The notes below the pieces were generated by a model. It worked only from the letters and a program-made list of their open reading frames with translations. It ran no database searches and was not told where the DNA came from. The position numbers and the translations under genes are program-made. A stretch of DNA of 37,251 nucleotides, taken from Bacteroidota bacterium (GTDB lineage: Bacteria; Bacteroidota; Bacteroidia; Chitinophagales; Saprospiraceae). The stretch spans positions 1 through 37,251 of the forward strand of contig JAFMBH010000035.1 of the NCBI GenBank assembly GCA_017858735.1, read 5' to 3'. Below, one piece after another: positions 8,999-17,792 of the stretch (position 1 is its first letter; each line of letters begins with the position of its first letter).

Positions 8999-9548
8999 TA
9001 TCTTCGGTTTTTGAAGGATCTGTATCCAGATGAGTTAACCCAAGTTGTTTTCTTATGCTTCTTTTTGCATGAATCAATTGTGATTTAGAGGTATTAACAC
9101 TGATGCCCAACAGTTGAGCAATTTCTTTATGTTTATACCCTTCAACTACATATAAATTAAAAATAATTTTATAACCACTTGGCAGAGAATCGATTACACG
9201 ATTTAAAGCTTCAACATCTTTCTCCATAAAAGAATGATCCATGGCAACTTTAGCCTCATTCAAGGTATCAATGCCTACGGTGATCATTTTATTTTTTCTT
9301 AAAAACATCAGGCAGTCATTAACTACCAATCTCTTCATCCAACCTTCAAAGCTTCCCTCTTTTTTAAAGGTATCCAATTTTGTGAAAATCTTAAAAACAG
9401 ATTCAACCAGCACATCTTCAGCATCATCACGTCGGGGAATATAGCGAAGGATAAGCGCTAAAAACCTGGGAGCATACTTTTTATACAAGAATTCCTGGGC
9501 GGTATGGTCCTGTTTTAAGCAAAGCTGAATTAACACTGATTCCTCCAT
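8985..9548 (-). CDS. RNA polymerase ECF-type sigma-70 factor
   Basis: This 187-residue protein has the two-domain layout of extracytoplasmic-function sigma factors. Region 2 lies near residues 18-85 (YKKYAPRFLALILRY, then DAEDVLVESVFKIF and the GSFEGWMKRLVVNDCL segment). Region 4 lies near residues 115-170 (LPSGYKIIFNLYVVEGYKHKEIAQLLGIS, then NTSKSQLIHAKRSIRKQL). Bacteroidota ECF factors of this size often control surface or stress genes. The downstream gene overlaps it by 14 bases and encodes the probable anti-sigma factor. No FecR or TonB-dependent receptor gene is adjacent, so this is not the nutrient-uptake type. The target genes cannot be read from the sequence. Confidence 0.9.
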   Translation of the reverse strand: MEESVLIQLCLKQDHTAQEFLYKKYAPRFLALILRYIPRRDDAEDVLVESVFKIFTKLDTFKKEGSFEGWMKRLVVNDCLMFLRKNKMITVGIDTLNEAKVAMDHSFMEKDVEALNRVIDSLPSGYKIIFNLYVVEGYKHKEIAQLLGISVNTSKSQLIHAKRSIRKQLGLTHLDTDPSKTEDNDDE

Positions 9549-9601
9549 AAAAGATATAAACCCTTAAAAATAAAGGCAGAAAAAGGATATTTTTATGATA
9601 A

Positions 9602-9658
9602 GATGCAAAATTGCATCCATTGGGTGCAAGGTTATGAAAGAATTATCGCAATTTTGCG
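9602..9658. promoter_or_regulatory. Two tandem palindromes upstream of lysA
   Basis: A perfect inverted repeat, GATGCAA-AA-TTGCATC, lies at 9602-9617. A second, CGCAA-TT-TTGCG, lies at 9647-9658, with weak extension outwards. A partial -7 box, TAAATTTT (7 of 8 matches to TAnnTTTG), is at 9660-9667, so the second palindrome would lie just upstream of it, where a regulator could bind. The region separates the leftward sigma factor gene from lysA, so the sites could serve either gene. No binding protein can be named. Confidence 0.3.
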
Positions 9659-9678
9659 GTAAATTTTAAGAATTTTCA

Positions 9679-10920
9679 ATGAATCATTCAGAAATAAGAG
9701 GCAAAGCCATTCCAGAAGGATTTGAGCCAGCCATTTGGTGTGCCAAATTAGGAACACCTTTATATGTTTACGATGCCGATGAAATGGCAAAACAGGTAGC
9801 AGCGTTTAAAGCCGCATTTTCTGTAGAGGATTTGCATATCCATTATGCATGTAAAGCCCTGACTAACATTAATGTGTTGCGCCTGATGAAAAAATGGGGA
9901 ACAGGATTAGATACAGTTTCAATAGAAGAAATCAAGATTGGTTTATTGGCGGGATTCAAACCGCATGACATCATGTTTACTCCTAACATGGTTGGGTTTG
10001 AAGAAATAGCCGAGGCTGTTGAAATGGGGGTTCGTATAAATATTGATAATTTACCTTTTCTTTTTCGTTTTGGGCAGGTATTCCCTGAAACCCCGGTTTG
10101 TGTCAGGCTAAATCCCCATATCCTGGCAGGCGGTAATATTAATATTTCCGTTGGCCATACGCACTCTAAATTTGGTATTTCCTTTGAACAGATAGGTGAT
10201 ATAAAATCTATCCTTTCCAACACCGGATTGAAGGTAGAAGGTCTGCATATACATATTGGCTCTGACGTAAAAGATGCTGAATCTTTTGTAAAGGTAGCTG
10301 ATTTGCTGTTTGACAAAGCGTTACAATTCCCTGATTTAGCCTTTTTAGATTTAGGCGGTGGGTTTAAAATAAACTATAGACCGGAAGATAAAAAAGCAGA
10401 TATTAACGAATTAGGTAGATTACTAACCGCTTCTTTTAATGAATTCTGCCAAAAATATGGGAGGACTATATCCCTTATTTTCGAGCCTGGGAAATATTTG
10501 GTAAGTGAAGCCGGCTACTTTTTTACGCAGGTAAATGTGGTAAAACAAACGCCTTACGTATTATTTGCCGGCGTTGATTCTGGCTTTAATCATCTGATCA
10601 GACCTATGTTTTACGACGCATATCATCATATAACCAACTGTTCCAATCCCGATGGCGCTTTATTAACTTATGATATTGTGGGCAATATATGTGAAACAGA
10701 CACCTTTGCCAAACAGCGGGAATTACCTGAAATAAGAGAAGGCGATATCCTGTGTTTTCATAATGCCGGAGCTTATGGTTACACCATGGCTTCAAATTAT
10801 AATTCAAGACCAAGACCAGCGGAAGCACTATTTATAGATGGAGGTCTGCATGTAATCAGGAGAAAAGAAACCTTAGAAGACATTTTACAAACTCAAGTCG
10901 AATTAGAATTTTTAAAATAG
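9679..10920 (+). CDS. lysA: Diaminopimelate decarboxylase LysA
   Basis: LysA decarboxylates meso-diaminopimelate to L-lysine using pyridoxal phosphate. The 413-residue protein shows the PLP-binding Lys59 in HYACKA, the HSKFG segment near residue 160, HIHIGS near 190, the glycine-rich phosphate-binding segment DLGGGF near 220, EPGKY near 275, and the substrate-site CETDTFA from residue 338 with the later GAYGYTMASNYN motif. This is the fold-III alanine-racemase-like family. Arginine or carboxynorspermidine decarboxylases share the fold, but the CExxDxFA signature and the length favour LysA. The ATG at 9679 gives the normal N-terminus. The valS start is 30 bases downstream, so the two are probably cotranscribed. 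Confidence 0.92.
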   Translation: MNHSEIRGKAIPEGFEPAIWCAKLGTPLYVYDADEMAKQVAAFKAAFSVEDLHIHYACKALTNINVLRLMKKWGTGLDTVSIEEIKIGLLAGFKPHDIMFTPNMVGFEEIAEAVEMGVRINIDNLPFLFRFGQVFPETPVCVRLNPHILAGGNINISVGHTHSKFGISFEQIGDIKSILSNTGLKVEGLHIHIGSDVKDAESFVKVADLLFDKALQFPDLAFLDLGGGFKINYRPEDKKADINELGRLLTASFNEFCQKYGRTISLIFEPGKYLVSEAGYFFTQVNVVKQTPYVLFAGVDSGFNHLIRPMFYDAYHHITNCSNPDGALLTYDIVGNICETDTFAKQRELPEIREGDILCFHNAGAYGYTMASNYNSRPRPAEALFIDGGLHVIRRKETLEDILQTQVELEFLK

Positions 10921-10950
10921 GATATTAAAAAATCCTTAAAAGTGAAAAAT

Positions 10951-13695
10951 ATGTCCTTGTCAGCGCGCTATCAACCCCAGGAAACAGAAACAAAGTGGTA
11001 TGATTATTGGCTTAAAAAAAATTATTTTCATTCAGAACCTGACGAAAGGGAACCATTTACAGTAGTCATCCCACCACCCAACGTTACCGGAGTTTTGCAC
11101 ATGGGGCACATGCTAAACAATACCATACAGGATATTCTGGTAAGAAAAGCAAGATTATCGGGTAAAAATGCCTGTTGGGTGCCTGGAACCGATCATGCCA
11201 GTATTGCTACAGAAGCTAAAGTGGTAAGATTATTAAGAGAGCAGGGAATTAAAAAAGGGGATATCGGAAGAGATGCCTTTTTGGAACACGCTTTTGCCTG
11301 GAAAGATAAATACGGAGGTATTATTTTAGATCAATTAAAAAGACTAGGTGCTTCCTGCGATTGGGAAAGAACACGCTTTACTATGGAACCTTCCCTTTCC
11401 GATGCTGTTTTGCTTGTTTTCGTCAATCTTTATGAGAAAGGTAGAATTTATCGTGGTTTGAGAATGACCCAATGGGATCCTGAGGCGCTAACTGTTTTAT
11501 CCAATGAGGAGGTCATTTACAAAGAAGAAAATGCCAGATTATTTCATTTGAAATACTATCGTACCGATAATCCAGACCTTTTTATTACCATCGCGACACA
11601 AAGACCTGAAACCATTATGGCGGATGTAGCCATAGCTGTACATCCACAAGACGAAAGATACCAGTCATTTATTGGAAAATCAGTTTTTGTTCCCCTAATC
11701 AACCGGGAAATACCTATTATCGCCGATGCTTATGTTGATATCGCATTTGGTACCGGCGCTTTAAAAATAACCCCGGCACACGATCAAAATGATTATGAAA
11801 TTGGTAAAAAACATAAATTACCCGTTATAGATATTTTGACCCCTAACGGTAAATTAAATGAAAAGGCTACCATTCTGGTTGGTCAGGATCGCTTTGAGGC
11901 CAGAAAAAATATAAAGAAGTTATTAGAAGAAGCTGGCGCCTTAGAAAAAATAGAGGATTATAGAACAAGCATTGGTCATAGCGAAAGAACCGATGCCGTC
12001 GTGGAGCCGAGACTCAGTTTACAATGGTATGTTGACATGAAACCCTTTGCAAAAACAGCCCTTGAGGCTGTGAAAAGTGGTGAAGTGAAATTTTACCCAG
12101 AGTCCATGTTTAATATGTATCAAAGCTGGCTTCAAGAAGACAACATTAGAGACTGGTGCATCAGCAGACAATTATGGTGGGGACAACGAATTCCTGCCTG
12201 GTTTCTAAAAACGGAGGAGGAAGACGAAAATCAACAGGTTTTTGTGGCTAAAACGGCTGATGACGCATTAAAGCAAGCCATAGAAAAAACAGGGAATGCC
12301 TCATTGACTTTGGCCGATTTAAAGCAGGACGAAGATGTTGTTGATACCTGGTTTTCTTCATGGCTTTGGCCTATTTCTGTTTTTGACGGCTTCAAAGATC
12401 CAAAAGAAATAGCTTATTATTATCCTACGCAAGTGCTGGTAACCGGTTGGGATATCATGTTTTTTTGGGTAGCAAGGATGATTATGTCTGGTTATGAATT
12501 TTCGCCGGAATTGCTCGATGCTGTCAAAATAAAAGAAAAAGGGGCTATGCCATTTAAAGCCGTTTATTATACGGGAATGGTTAGGGATAATAAACGAAGA
12601 AAAATGTCTAAGTCATTGGGTAATTCTCCCGATGCCTTAGCGCTCATTGACACCTATGGTGCCGACGGCGTTCGTTTTGGTGTCTTGTCTTCCGCTGCCG
12701 CTGGTAATGATATTATTTTTGATGCGCCGTTTGACCCTAAAACACAAGAAGTATTAAATGAAAGTAAGCTTTGTGAACAGGGTAGAAATTTCTGTAATAA
12801 ACTGTGGAATGCCTTACGATTATTGCAAGGTTGGGAAGTTACAGAGATTGAAAAGAACGATGGTGATCATGCTATTGCCGAACTTGCCAACCAATGGTTA
12901 GACGCAAGAATTAACCAAACCCTCGTTCTACTTCAAGATCAGTTTAATTCCTATCGACTGAGTGAAGCGCTCATAACGGTGTATAAGTTGATATGGGATG
13001 ATTTTTGTTCCTGGTACCTGGAGCTCATAAAGCCCGCGTATGGCGAACCAATTCAGAAAAAGGTACTTGAACAGGCTATAGCTCATTTTGAAAAATTAAT
13101 GACCATTTTACATCCTTTTATGCCCTTTGTGACAGAGGAAATATGGCATCAGTTGAAACAGAGAGCGGAAGGTGAAGACTGTGTAGTAAGTGTATGGCCG
13201 TCCTTAAAAGAATACGATAAATTACTTATTGCAGATGTAGATTTACTGAAATTAGTCACTACCTCCGTTCGTGAGATCAGGAATAACCATCAGATTAAAA
13301 TGAAGGAAGAACTAACGCTTTACCTTCAACAATCCATTTTAACGAATCAATGGCTACATAGAAAAGGGATAAAAGAAGCACTCTGTAAGACCAGTGTGTT
13401 AAACGAGGTTTCCTTAACTGAGGAAGAAATACCCAATACGGTTACCTTCCTTGGTGGTAATGACAAATTCTATCTTGTAATTAATACGACCATTAATGTG
13501 GACGAGGAAAAAGGTAGATTGGTAAAAGAGATTGAATATTACCAGAAATTTATCTCTTCGGTGGAGAATAAGCTATCCAATGAAAAGTTTGCCAATAGTG
13601 CTCCTGCCGATATAGTCAATAAAGAGAAGCAGAAATTAGCTGATGGACAAACCAAGCTAAAAGGATTAATGGAGGCTTTGACTAAATTGGGATAA
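10951..13695 (+). CDS. valS: Valyl-tRNA synthetase
   Basis: This 914-residue class I synthetase charges tRNA-Val with valine. It has the HIGH motif as HMGH at residues 50-53, preceded by PPPNVTG; the editing (CP1) domain in the middle with TQRPETI; the KMSKS motif exactly at residues 551-555; an anticodon-binding helical domain; and a C-terminal coiled-coil arm (about 845-914, rich in Lys and Glu). I chose the ATG at 10951; a GTG nine bases earlier is in frame and would add three residues. It follows lysA by 30 bases and ends at a strong bidirectional terminator. Domain order and length are normal for a bacterial ValRS. Confidence 0.96.
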   Translation: MSLSARYQPQETETKWYDYWLKKNYFHSEPDEREPFTVVIPPPNVTGVLHMGHMLNNTIQDILVRKARLSGKNACWVPGTDHASIATEAKVVRLLREQGIKKGDIGRDAFLEHAFAWKDKYGGIILDQLKRLGASCDWERTRFTMEPSLSDAVLLVFVNLYEKGRIYRGLRMTQWDPEALTVLSNEEVIYKEENARLFHLKYYRTDNPDLFITIATQRPETIMADVAIAVHPQDERYQSFIGKSVFVPLINREIPIIADAYVDIAFGTGALKITPAHDQNDYEIGKKHKLPVIDILTPNGKLNEKATILVGQDRFEARKNIKKLLEEAGALEKIEDYRTSIGHSERTDAVVEPRLSLQWYVDMKPFAKTALEAVKSGEVKFYPESMFNMYQSWLQEDNIRDWCISRQLWWGQRIPAWFLKTEEEDENQQVFVAKTADDALKQAIEKTGNASLTLADLKQDEDVVDTWFSSWLWPISVFDGFKDPKEIAYYYPTQVLVTGWDIMFFWVARMIMSGYEFSPELLDAVKIKEKGAMPFKAVYYTGMVRDNKRRKMSKSLGNSPDALALIDTYGADGVRFGVLSSAAAGNDIIFDAPFDPKTQEVLNESKLCEQGRNFCNKLWNALRLLQGWEVTEIEKNDGDHAIAELANQWLDARINQTLVLLQDQFNSYRLSEALITVYKLIWDDFCSWYLELIKPAYGEPIQKKVLEQAIAHFEKLMTILHPFMPFVTEEIWHQLKQRAEGEDCVVSVWPSLKEYDKLLIADVDLLKLVTTSVREIRNNHQIKMKEELTLYLQQSILTNQWLHRKGIKEALCKTSVLNEVSLTEEEIPNTVTFLGGNDKFYLVINTTINVDEEKGRLVKEIEYYQKFISSVENKLSNEKFANSAPADIVNKEKQKLADGQTKLKGLMEALTKLG

Positions 13696-13725
13696 AATTT
13701 TTAATAAAAACACGCTGGATTCACT

Positions 13726-13765
13726 AAAAAAAGGGAGACAAATAAACGATTTTGTCTCCCTTTTT
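13726..13765. terminator. Bidirectional intrinsic terminator between valS and the T9SS protein gene
   Basis: A perfect 10-bp stem, GGGAGACAAA with TTTGTCTCCC, encloses an 8-base loop. A run of A precedes it and a run of T follows it, so it has a U-tract in either direction. It lies between two convergent genes and can end both transcripts. Confidence 0.92.
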
Positions 13766-13775
13766 ATTTATCATT

Positions 13776-15542
13776 TTAATTGACTATTTGCACTTTACCA
13801 GTGATAACACCTTTTTTGGTTTTACATTGAACGAGGTAACTCCCATCGGGAAGTTTAGCATTTATCCTAAAGAAAACATTACCTGTGAGAACAATTTTTT
13901 CTTCCCAGACCTTTTTACCCTGAATGTCAAACAAGGCATAACTTTCAAAATCAGCGGGTTCTACGGCATTTAATTTAACAAAGAAATCGTCCTGTGCTGG
14001 ATTTGGGAAAATTTCCATTCCAGCTGATTCACTTTTAATAATATTTACCGGTGTAGATTTTTCTCTGATGCGCATACGAACCAGAGCAGTGATATCCTTA
14101 CCAAAACCACCTCCAAACCATTCCCCATTTTTTATAATGGTTGACAGCTGCCCATAATTATACGTGATTTTACTGTAGGGCATAAACATATCTTTTGCGT
14201 ACTGCACCATAAGAATATAGTCGCCGTCTGCTTTTAATGGAACACCCGGATTGTTAGTTTCCAGATTTAACAAAGGCGTATTGATAAGTTCAAAATTCTT
14301 TTCTGTTTTAAACTCATGAAAACCATATCCTACCACTTTTACATCCTTATCATCAAATTTAGTATCTCCGTTATCAATGTATTGATAAAGGAGCAAACTA
14401 ACCGATTTACCAAAATGGGAATTTCCATTACTCGCCACTGAAAAAGAAGCCTCATAAGCATCGAAACCTGCCTTTTTCACATAGTAATAATTTCCTGCCT
14501 CCCAAATATCACCTGTCACAACAGATGGCTGGGTAGCACTGGCTAATACACCATCATCTTTTGCAAATAAATTTCTGGTAACTAAAAAATTAGTAACCAA
14601 ACTATTATCAGACGGAACCTCATCTAAAGAATCAGTAGAAACTAGATATTGAGTAGCATAACTTCCTGTATCTCTTGGTATGAAAATTTTGGGAATAGAA
14701 AAAGTATCTACCAAACCACTTTTCAAATTCAGCAGCGTGGTATCGGCATTAAACGACTGACCATTAGAAGAAATAACCCTGACAGAAAACTTAACTTTAG
14801 GTTGTGCCAGGGTTCCTTTATTACTTACGGTAGCTACGAAGGGTACTTCTTGAACCTGAGAGACGGGAACGCCAAAACTTTCGGGAAGAATGGGAGCAGA
14901 AACTACCAGATCTCTGGCGGGTTGCGGATTACCTTCAAAAAGAGCCACATCATCTATGCGCCAGGCGTATTCATAATTACCTTTCCAACGAAAACGAATA
15001 AAAACCTTTTCTTTTCCAGCGGCATCCGGCAACTCAAGGGAAACAATTTGACGGGAGGCACTTACATTGTTTGCTGCCACATCTGTCAGAATGGTAGAAT
15101 AAACAAACGCAGTACCATCAAAACTAATCCCTACCTGAGCAATGGACTGACTTGGAGGGGAATAAAAAGCATATTGATTTTCAAATCTTAGAAATATATT
15201 TTTCTTACCCACACAATTTATAGGGGTAATGGTAGTCAACAGAACATCATGGGCATTTTCTCCATTATCTTCAGAATTAAAAACGGCAAAACCGTTAGCC
15301 GCTGTTTTTGAAGTAAAGTCAGGTTGTCCTTCAAATAAACTTTTAGGATTATTGCTCCATTTCCATTTTTCAGGCCCTGCATTGGTCCCGCCAGAGACCC
15401 ACTTTGCCGTAAAATCCGCTGTTGAAGCGAATGTTTCACTATAAAATGGCGATATAGTCTGGCTGTAAGCATCCTTTGAAATGAGAAGGAAATTCAGGAA
15501 AAAAAAGGGCAAAATGCGCAAGTATTTTTTCATGTTGTTCAT
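13776..15542 (-). CDS. T9SS-secreted protein with jelly-roll N-domain and type A sorting domain
   Basis: The frame is open further upstream, but that part overlaps rfaE1. The ATG at 15542, two bases after the rfaE1 stop (or the ATG at 15533), gives a signal peptide ending DAYSQ and a 588-residue protein. Residues about 25-195 resemble a choice-of-anchor-J/MAM-like jelly-roll (FYSETFAST near the start, WRIDDVALFEG near the end). A CARDB-like beta domain follows near 205-310. The last 80 or so residues are a T9SS type A sorting domain (MEIFPNPAQDDFFV, FDIQGKKVWEEKI, LPDGSYLVQCKTKKG). It is therefore exported across the outer membrane and attached to the surface or released. No enzyme motif is visible. 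It is last in the envelope operon and ends at the shared terminator. Confidence 0.88.
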   Translation of the reverse strand: MNNMKKYLRILPFFFLNFLLISKDAYSQTISPFYSETFASTADFTAKWVSGGTNAGPEKWKWSNNPKSLFEGQPDFTSKTAANGFAVFNSEDNGENAHDVLLTTITPINCVGKKNIFLRFENQYAFYSPPSQSIAQVGISFDGTAFVYSTILTDVAANNVSASRQIVSLELPDAAGKEKVFIRFRWKGNYEYAWRIDDVALFEGNPQPARDLVVSAPILPESFGVPVSQVQEVPFVATVSNKGTLAQPKVKFSVRVISSNGQSFNADTTLLNLKSGLVDTFSIPKIFIPRDTGSYATQYLVSTDSLDEVPSDNSLVTNFLVTRNLFAKDDGVLASATQPSVVTGDIWEAGNYYYVKKAGFDAYEASFSVASNGNSHFGKSVSLLLYQYIDNGDTKFDDKDVKVVGYGFHEFKTEKNFELINTPLLNLETNNPGVPLKADGDYILMVQYAKDMFMPYSKITYNYGQLSTIIKNGEWFGGGFGKDITALVRMRIREKSTPVNIIKSESAGMEIFPNPAQDDFFVKLNAVEPADFESYALFDIQGKKVWEEKIVLTGNVFFRINAKLPDGSYLVQCKTKKGVITGKVQIVN

Positions 15543-15544
15543 AT

Positions 15545-16537
15545 TTATTTGTTTAGTACAGTATATAAATTTAAGTAATAGGATGTAAAGGATTGCAGTT
15601 CCAGGGAAACTACGCCGGAACGGGAACAAACCTGAGCACCTGCGGCATTGGCTATATTTCCCATTGTTTCCAGGTCAACCTGTTTAAATAGGGACCAAAC
15701 CAGGCTGGAAATGACTGCGTCACCTGCGCCGCAAACATCACTTATTTCCTGTTTAATACCTTTAATCCAAAAACAAGAAGACCGATTTGCAATCCAAAGG
15801 CCATCTTCTCCCAGGGTAATAACTGAAATTTCGCAATCTAGTTTATCAAAAATATAATCTGACACTTTTTTTAGGTCAGAAATATTAGTTTCAAATAGAA
15901 AAGGTATTTTTTTCTGAATTTCTTTTTTATTTGGTTTAAAAATTGTCACCCCCTGATAGTCCCAAAAATGAAAATCTTTTGGATCCACTATGATGGGAAT
16001 GGCCATTTTTTTTGCCGTTGATATGAGAGATTTGATAATAAAAGGCGTTAATACCCCTTTATTATAATCTTGCAAAACAATTCCTTTAGGCTTGTATTTA
16101 CCCCAAAGACTTATAATATGCGCTAAAAAGTCCTTTTCTTCATCTGATGACAAAGAATGAGCGTCTTCCTCATCAATTCTGAGCAGATGCTGCCCATTTG
16201 ACATAACCCTGATTTTTTGGGAAGTTCTACGCGACGAACTTTTTATTATACCCTCTAATGAAAGACCTGCTTTTTCAACGTAATTCAACAATGCATCGGC
16301 AGAATCATCTTTTCCAATAACAGAAAAAAGGATGGTATGTAGTTGTAAACCAAACAAATTCAGGGCTACATTGGCAGCACCACCTGGCCTCTCCGATTTT
16401 TTGTTTACATCGAGAACGGGCACTGGCGCTTCAGGAGAGATTCTGTTAACTATACCAAGCAGGTATTTATCCAGCATAACATCTCCGACAACAAAAACGA
16501 CCTGATTGATTTCTGTCAAGTTACCGTTTACTATCAT
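15545..16537 (-). CDS. rfaE1: D-glycero-beta-D-manno-heptose-7-phosphate kinase (RfaE1/HldA-type)
   Basis: This 330-residue PfkB/ribokinase-family enzyme should phosphorylate D,D-heptose 7-phosphate to the 1,7-bisphosphate, on the route to ADP-heptose for lipopolysaccharide core. Family marks are GDVMLDKYLLG near the start, RISPEAPVPV at about 34-43, the PGGAANVA substrate motif near 55, and the anion-hole/catalytic DVCGAGDAV near residue 270. The nucleotidyltransferase half found in bifunctional HldE is absent, and the length shows a complete monofunctional kinase and not a truncation. It overlaps the end of waaA by 17 bases, which points to coupled translation. The adenylyltransferase partner is not in the window. 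Confidence 0.9.
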   Translation of the reverse strand: MIVNGNLTEINQVVFVVGDVMLDKYLLGIVNRISPEAPVPVLDVNKKSERPGGAANVALNLFGLQLHTILFSVIGKDDSADALLNYVEKAGLSLEGIIKSSSRRTSQKIRVMSNGQHLLRIDEEDAHSLSSDEEKDFLAHIISLWGKYKPKGIVLQDYNKGVLTPFIIKSLISTAKKMAIPIIVDPKDFHFWDYQGVTIFKPNKKEIQKKIPFLFETNISDLKKVSDYIFDKLDCEISVITLGEDGLWIANRSSCFWIKGIKQEISDVCGAGDAVISSLVWSLFKQVDLETMGNIANAAGAQVCSRSGVVSLELQSFTSYYLNLYTVLNK

Positions 16538-17783
16538 AATCTAACACTTCAGATATGTAAGGCAAAATCTTATCCACTGTACCCATATTTTGGACAATAT
16601 ACGACGAAGCAATCAATCCAACCTTATGCCTATCCTCTGGATCCATTAATTTTTCCAAAACGAGCTGCCAGTCTTTCACATTTTTAATGGAAAAGCCTCC
16701 TCCATTCTCAACCAAAAAATGAGCTTCGGGGAAGGCCTTAAAATTTGGGCCAAAAATAACAGGTATTTCATAAACGATGGGTTCCAAAAGATTATGAATA
16801 CCTTTTCCAAAACCACCACCCACATAAGCAAGCTGAGCATATCGGTAAGCATATTTAAGCATTCCCAGGGTATCCAACAATAAAATACGTTCATTTCCTG
16901 TGGCTTCAGAAGCTTTTGAAAAAAGAATTATACTCTTTTCATCCTTTAGAGAGGAGCATAACAGATTTATTTGATGAGAAGATATTTCATGTGGCGCCCA
17001 TATTATTTTCCAGTTTTTATAGGCAGGATTAGATAAAAAATCCTGCAAAAAAGGAATATCAACAGGCCAGGTACTGCCAAAAACAATCGTATCTGACCCC
17101 AAAGTAAAAGCCTCAATGATTTCATTTTCCCAAGCTACTTCCTTATTATTCTTCACACTATCTACCCTACAGTTGCCTGCCAGGACGGTATTATGGAGAT
17201 TATATTTTTTGGCCAAATCGATGTCATCTGTATTTTGAAGAAAAAGAACAGAGAAAAGACGACACATTTTAACATACCACGATGAATAGAAAGGCATTTC
17301 TATTAAAGAGGAAGAAAGGGTACCTGAAACCAGAAAAACCGGTATTTTTTGAAGATTCATCTCATTCAAATAATGGAACCATAATTCCTGTTTCACAAAT
17401 AAAACCAAAGATGGACGAAGGGTATTAATCCAGGCTTTAGCCACTTTTTGTCCATCTAAAGGAAGGGGAAAAACAACATCTGCCTGAAAAAAGGAAGAAG
17501 GACGATTAAATCCAGAAGGAGAAAAAAAGGTTAGGATAATCAAATATTCGGGGAACCTACTTTTGATTTCCAGAAGAATGGGTTTCACTTGCTCATATTC
17601 TCCTAGGGAGGCACAATGCACCCAGACACACTTTGAGGAGTAACACAAGGCGTCGATAGCACTGATCGAGTTCTTTGTTTGCTTTTGACCGTCTGTCCAT
17701 AAGGCCCATTTTTTTGAAAAAAGAGCCAGAACGGGTAAACACAAATCAACTATAAAAAGGAGGAAGTTATACAAAAGCAGCAT
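16521..17783 (-). CDS. waaA: 3-deoxy-D-manno-octulosonic acid (KDO) transferase
   Basis: WaaA transfers KDO from CMP-KDO to lipid IVA at the inner membrane, the first step of lipopolysaccharide core assembly. The 420-residue protein has an N-terminal hydrophobic anchor (about 1-22), the acceptor-side signature WVHCASLGEYEQVKP near residue 54, a Rossmann-like middle part, and the GT-B nucleotide-binding part with GGGFGKGIHNLLEP near residue 330 followed by GPNFKAFPEA. Length matches the usual 410-430. It lies 9 bases after the outer-membrane protein gene and overlaps rfaE1 by 17 bases, within an envelope-building operon. Confidence 0.93.
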   Translation of the reverse strand: MLLLYNFLLFIVDLCLPVLALFSKKWALWTDGQKQTKNSISAIDALCYSSKCVWVHCASLGEYEQVKPILLEIKSRFPEYLIILTFFSPSGFNRPSSFFQADVVFPLPLDGQKVAKAWINTLRPSLVLFVKQELWFHYLNEMNLQKIPVFLVSGTLSSSLIEMPFYSSWYVKMCRLFSVLFLQNTDDIDLAKKYNLHNTVLAGNCRVDSVKNNKEVAWENEIIEAFTLGSDTIVFGSTWPVDIPFLQDFLSNPAYKNWKIIWAPHEISSHQINLLCSSLKDEKSIILFSKASEATGNERILLLDTLGMLKYAYRYAQLAYVGGGFGKGIHNLLEPIVYEIPVIFGPNFKAFPEAHFLVENGGGFSIKNVKDWQLVLEKLMDPEDRHKVGLIASSYIVQNMGTVDKILPYISEVLDYDSKR

Positions 17784-17792
17784 ACGTCCGCA

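Noticed and set aside
9843-10316. 157-codon minus-strand frame inside lysA
   Set aside because: It is the complementary shadow of well-conserved LysA motifs.
14649-15191. 180-codon plus-strand frame inside the T9SS protein gene
   Set aside because: It is antisense to a gene with clear signal peptide and sorting domain, and its sequence has no domain pattern.
15545-16537. rfaE1 as a truncated hldE
   Set aside because: Monofunctional heptose-7-phosphate kinases of about 330 residues are a normal form, and the kinase domain is complete.
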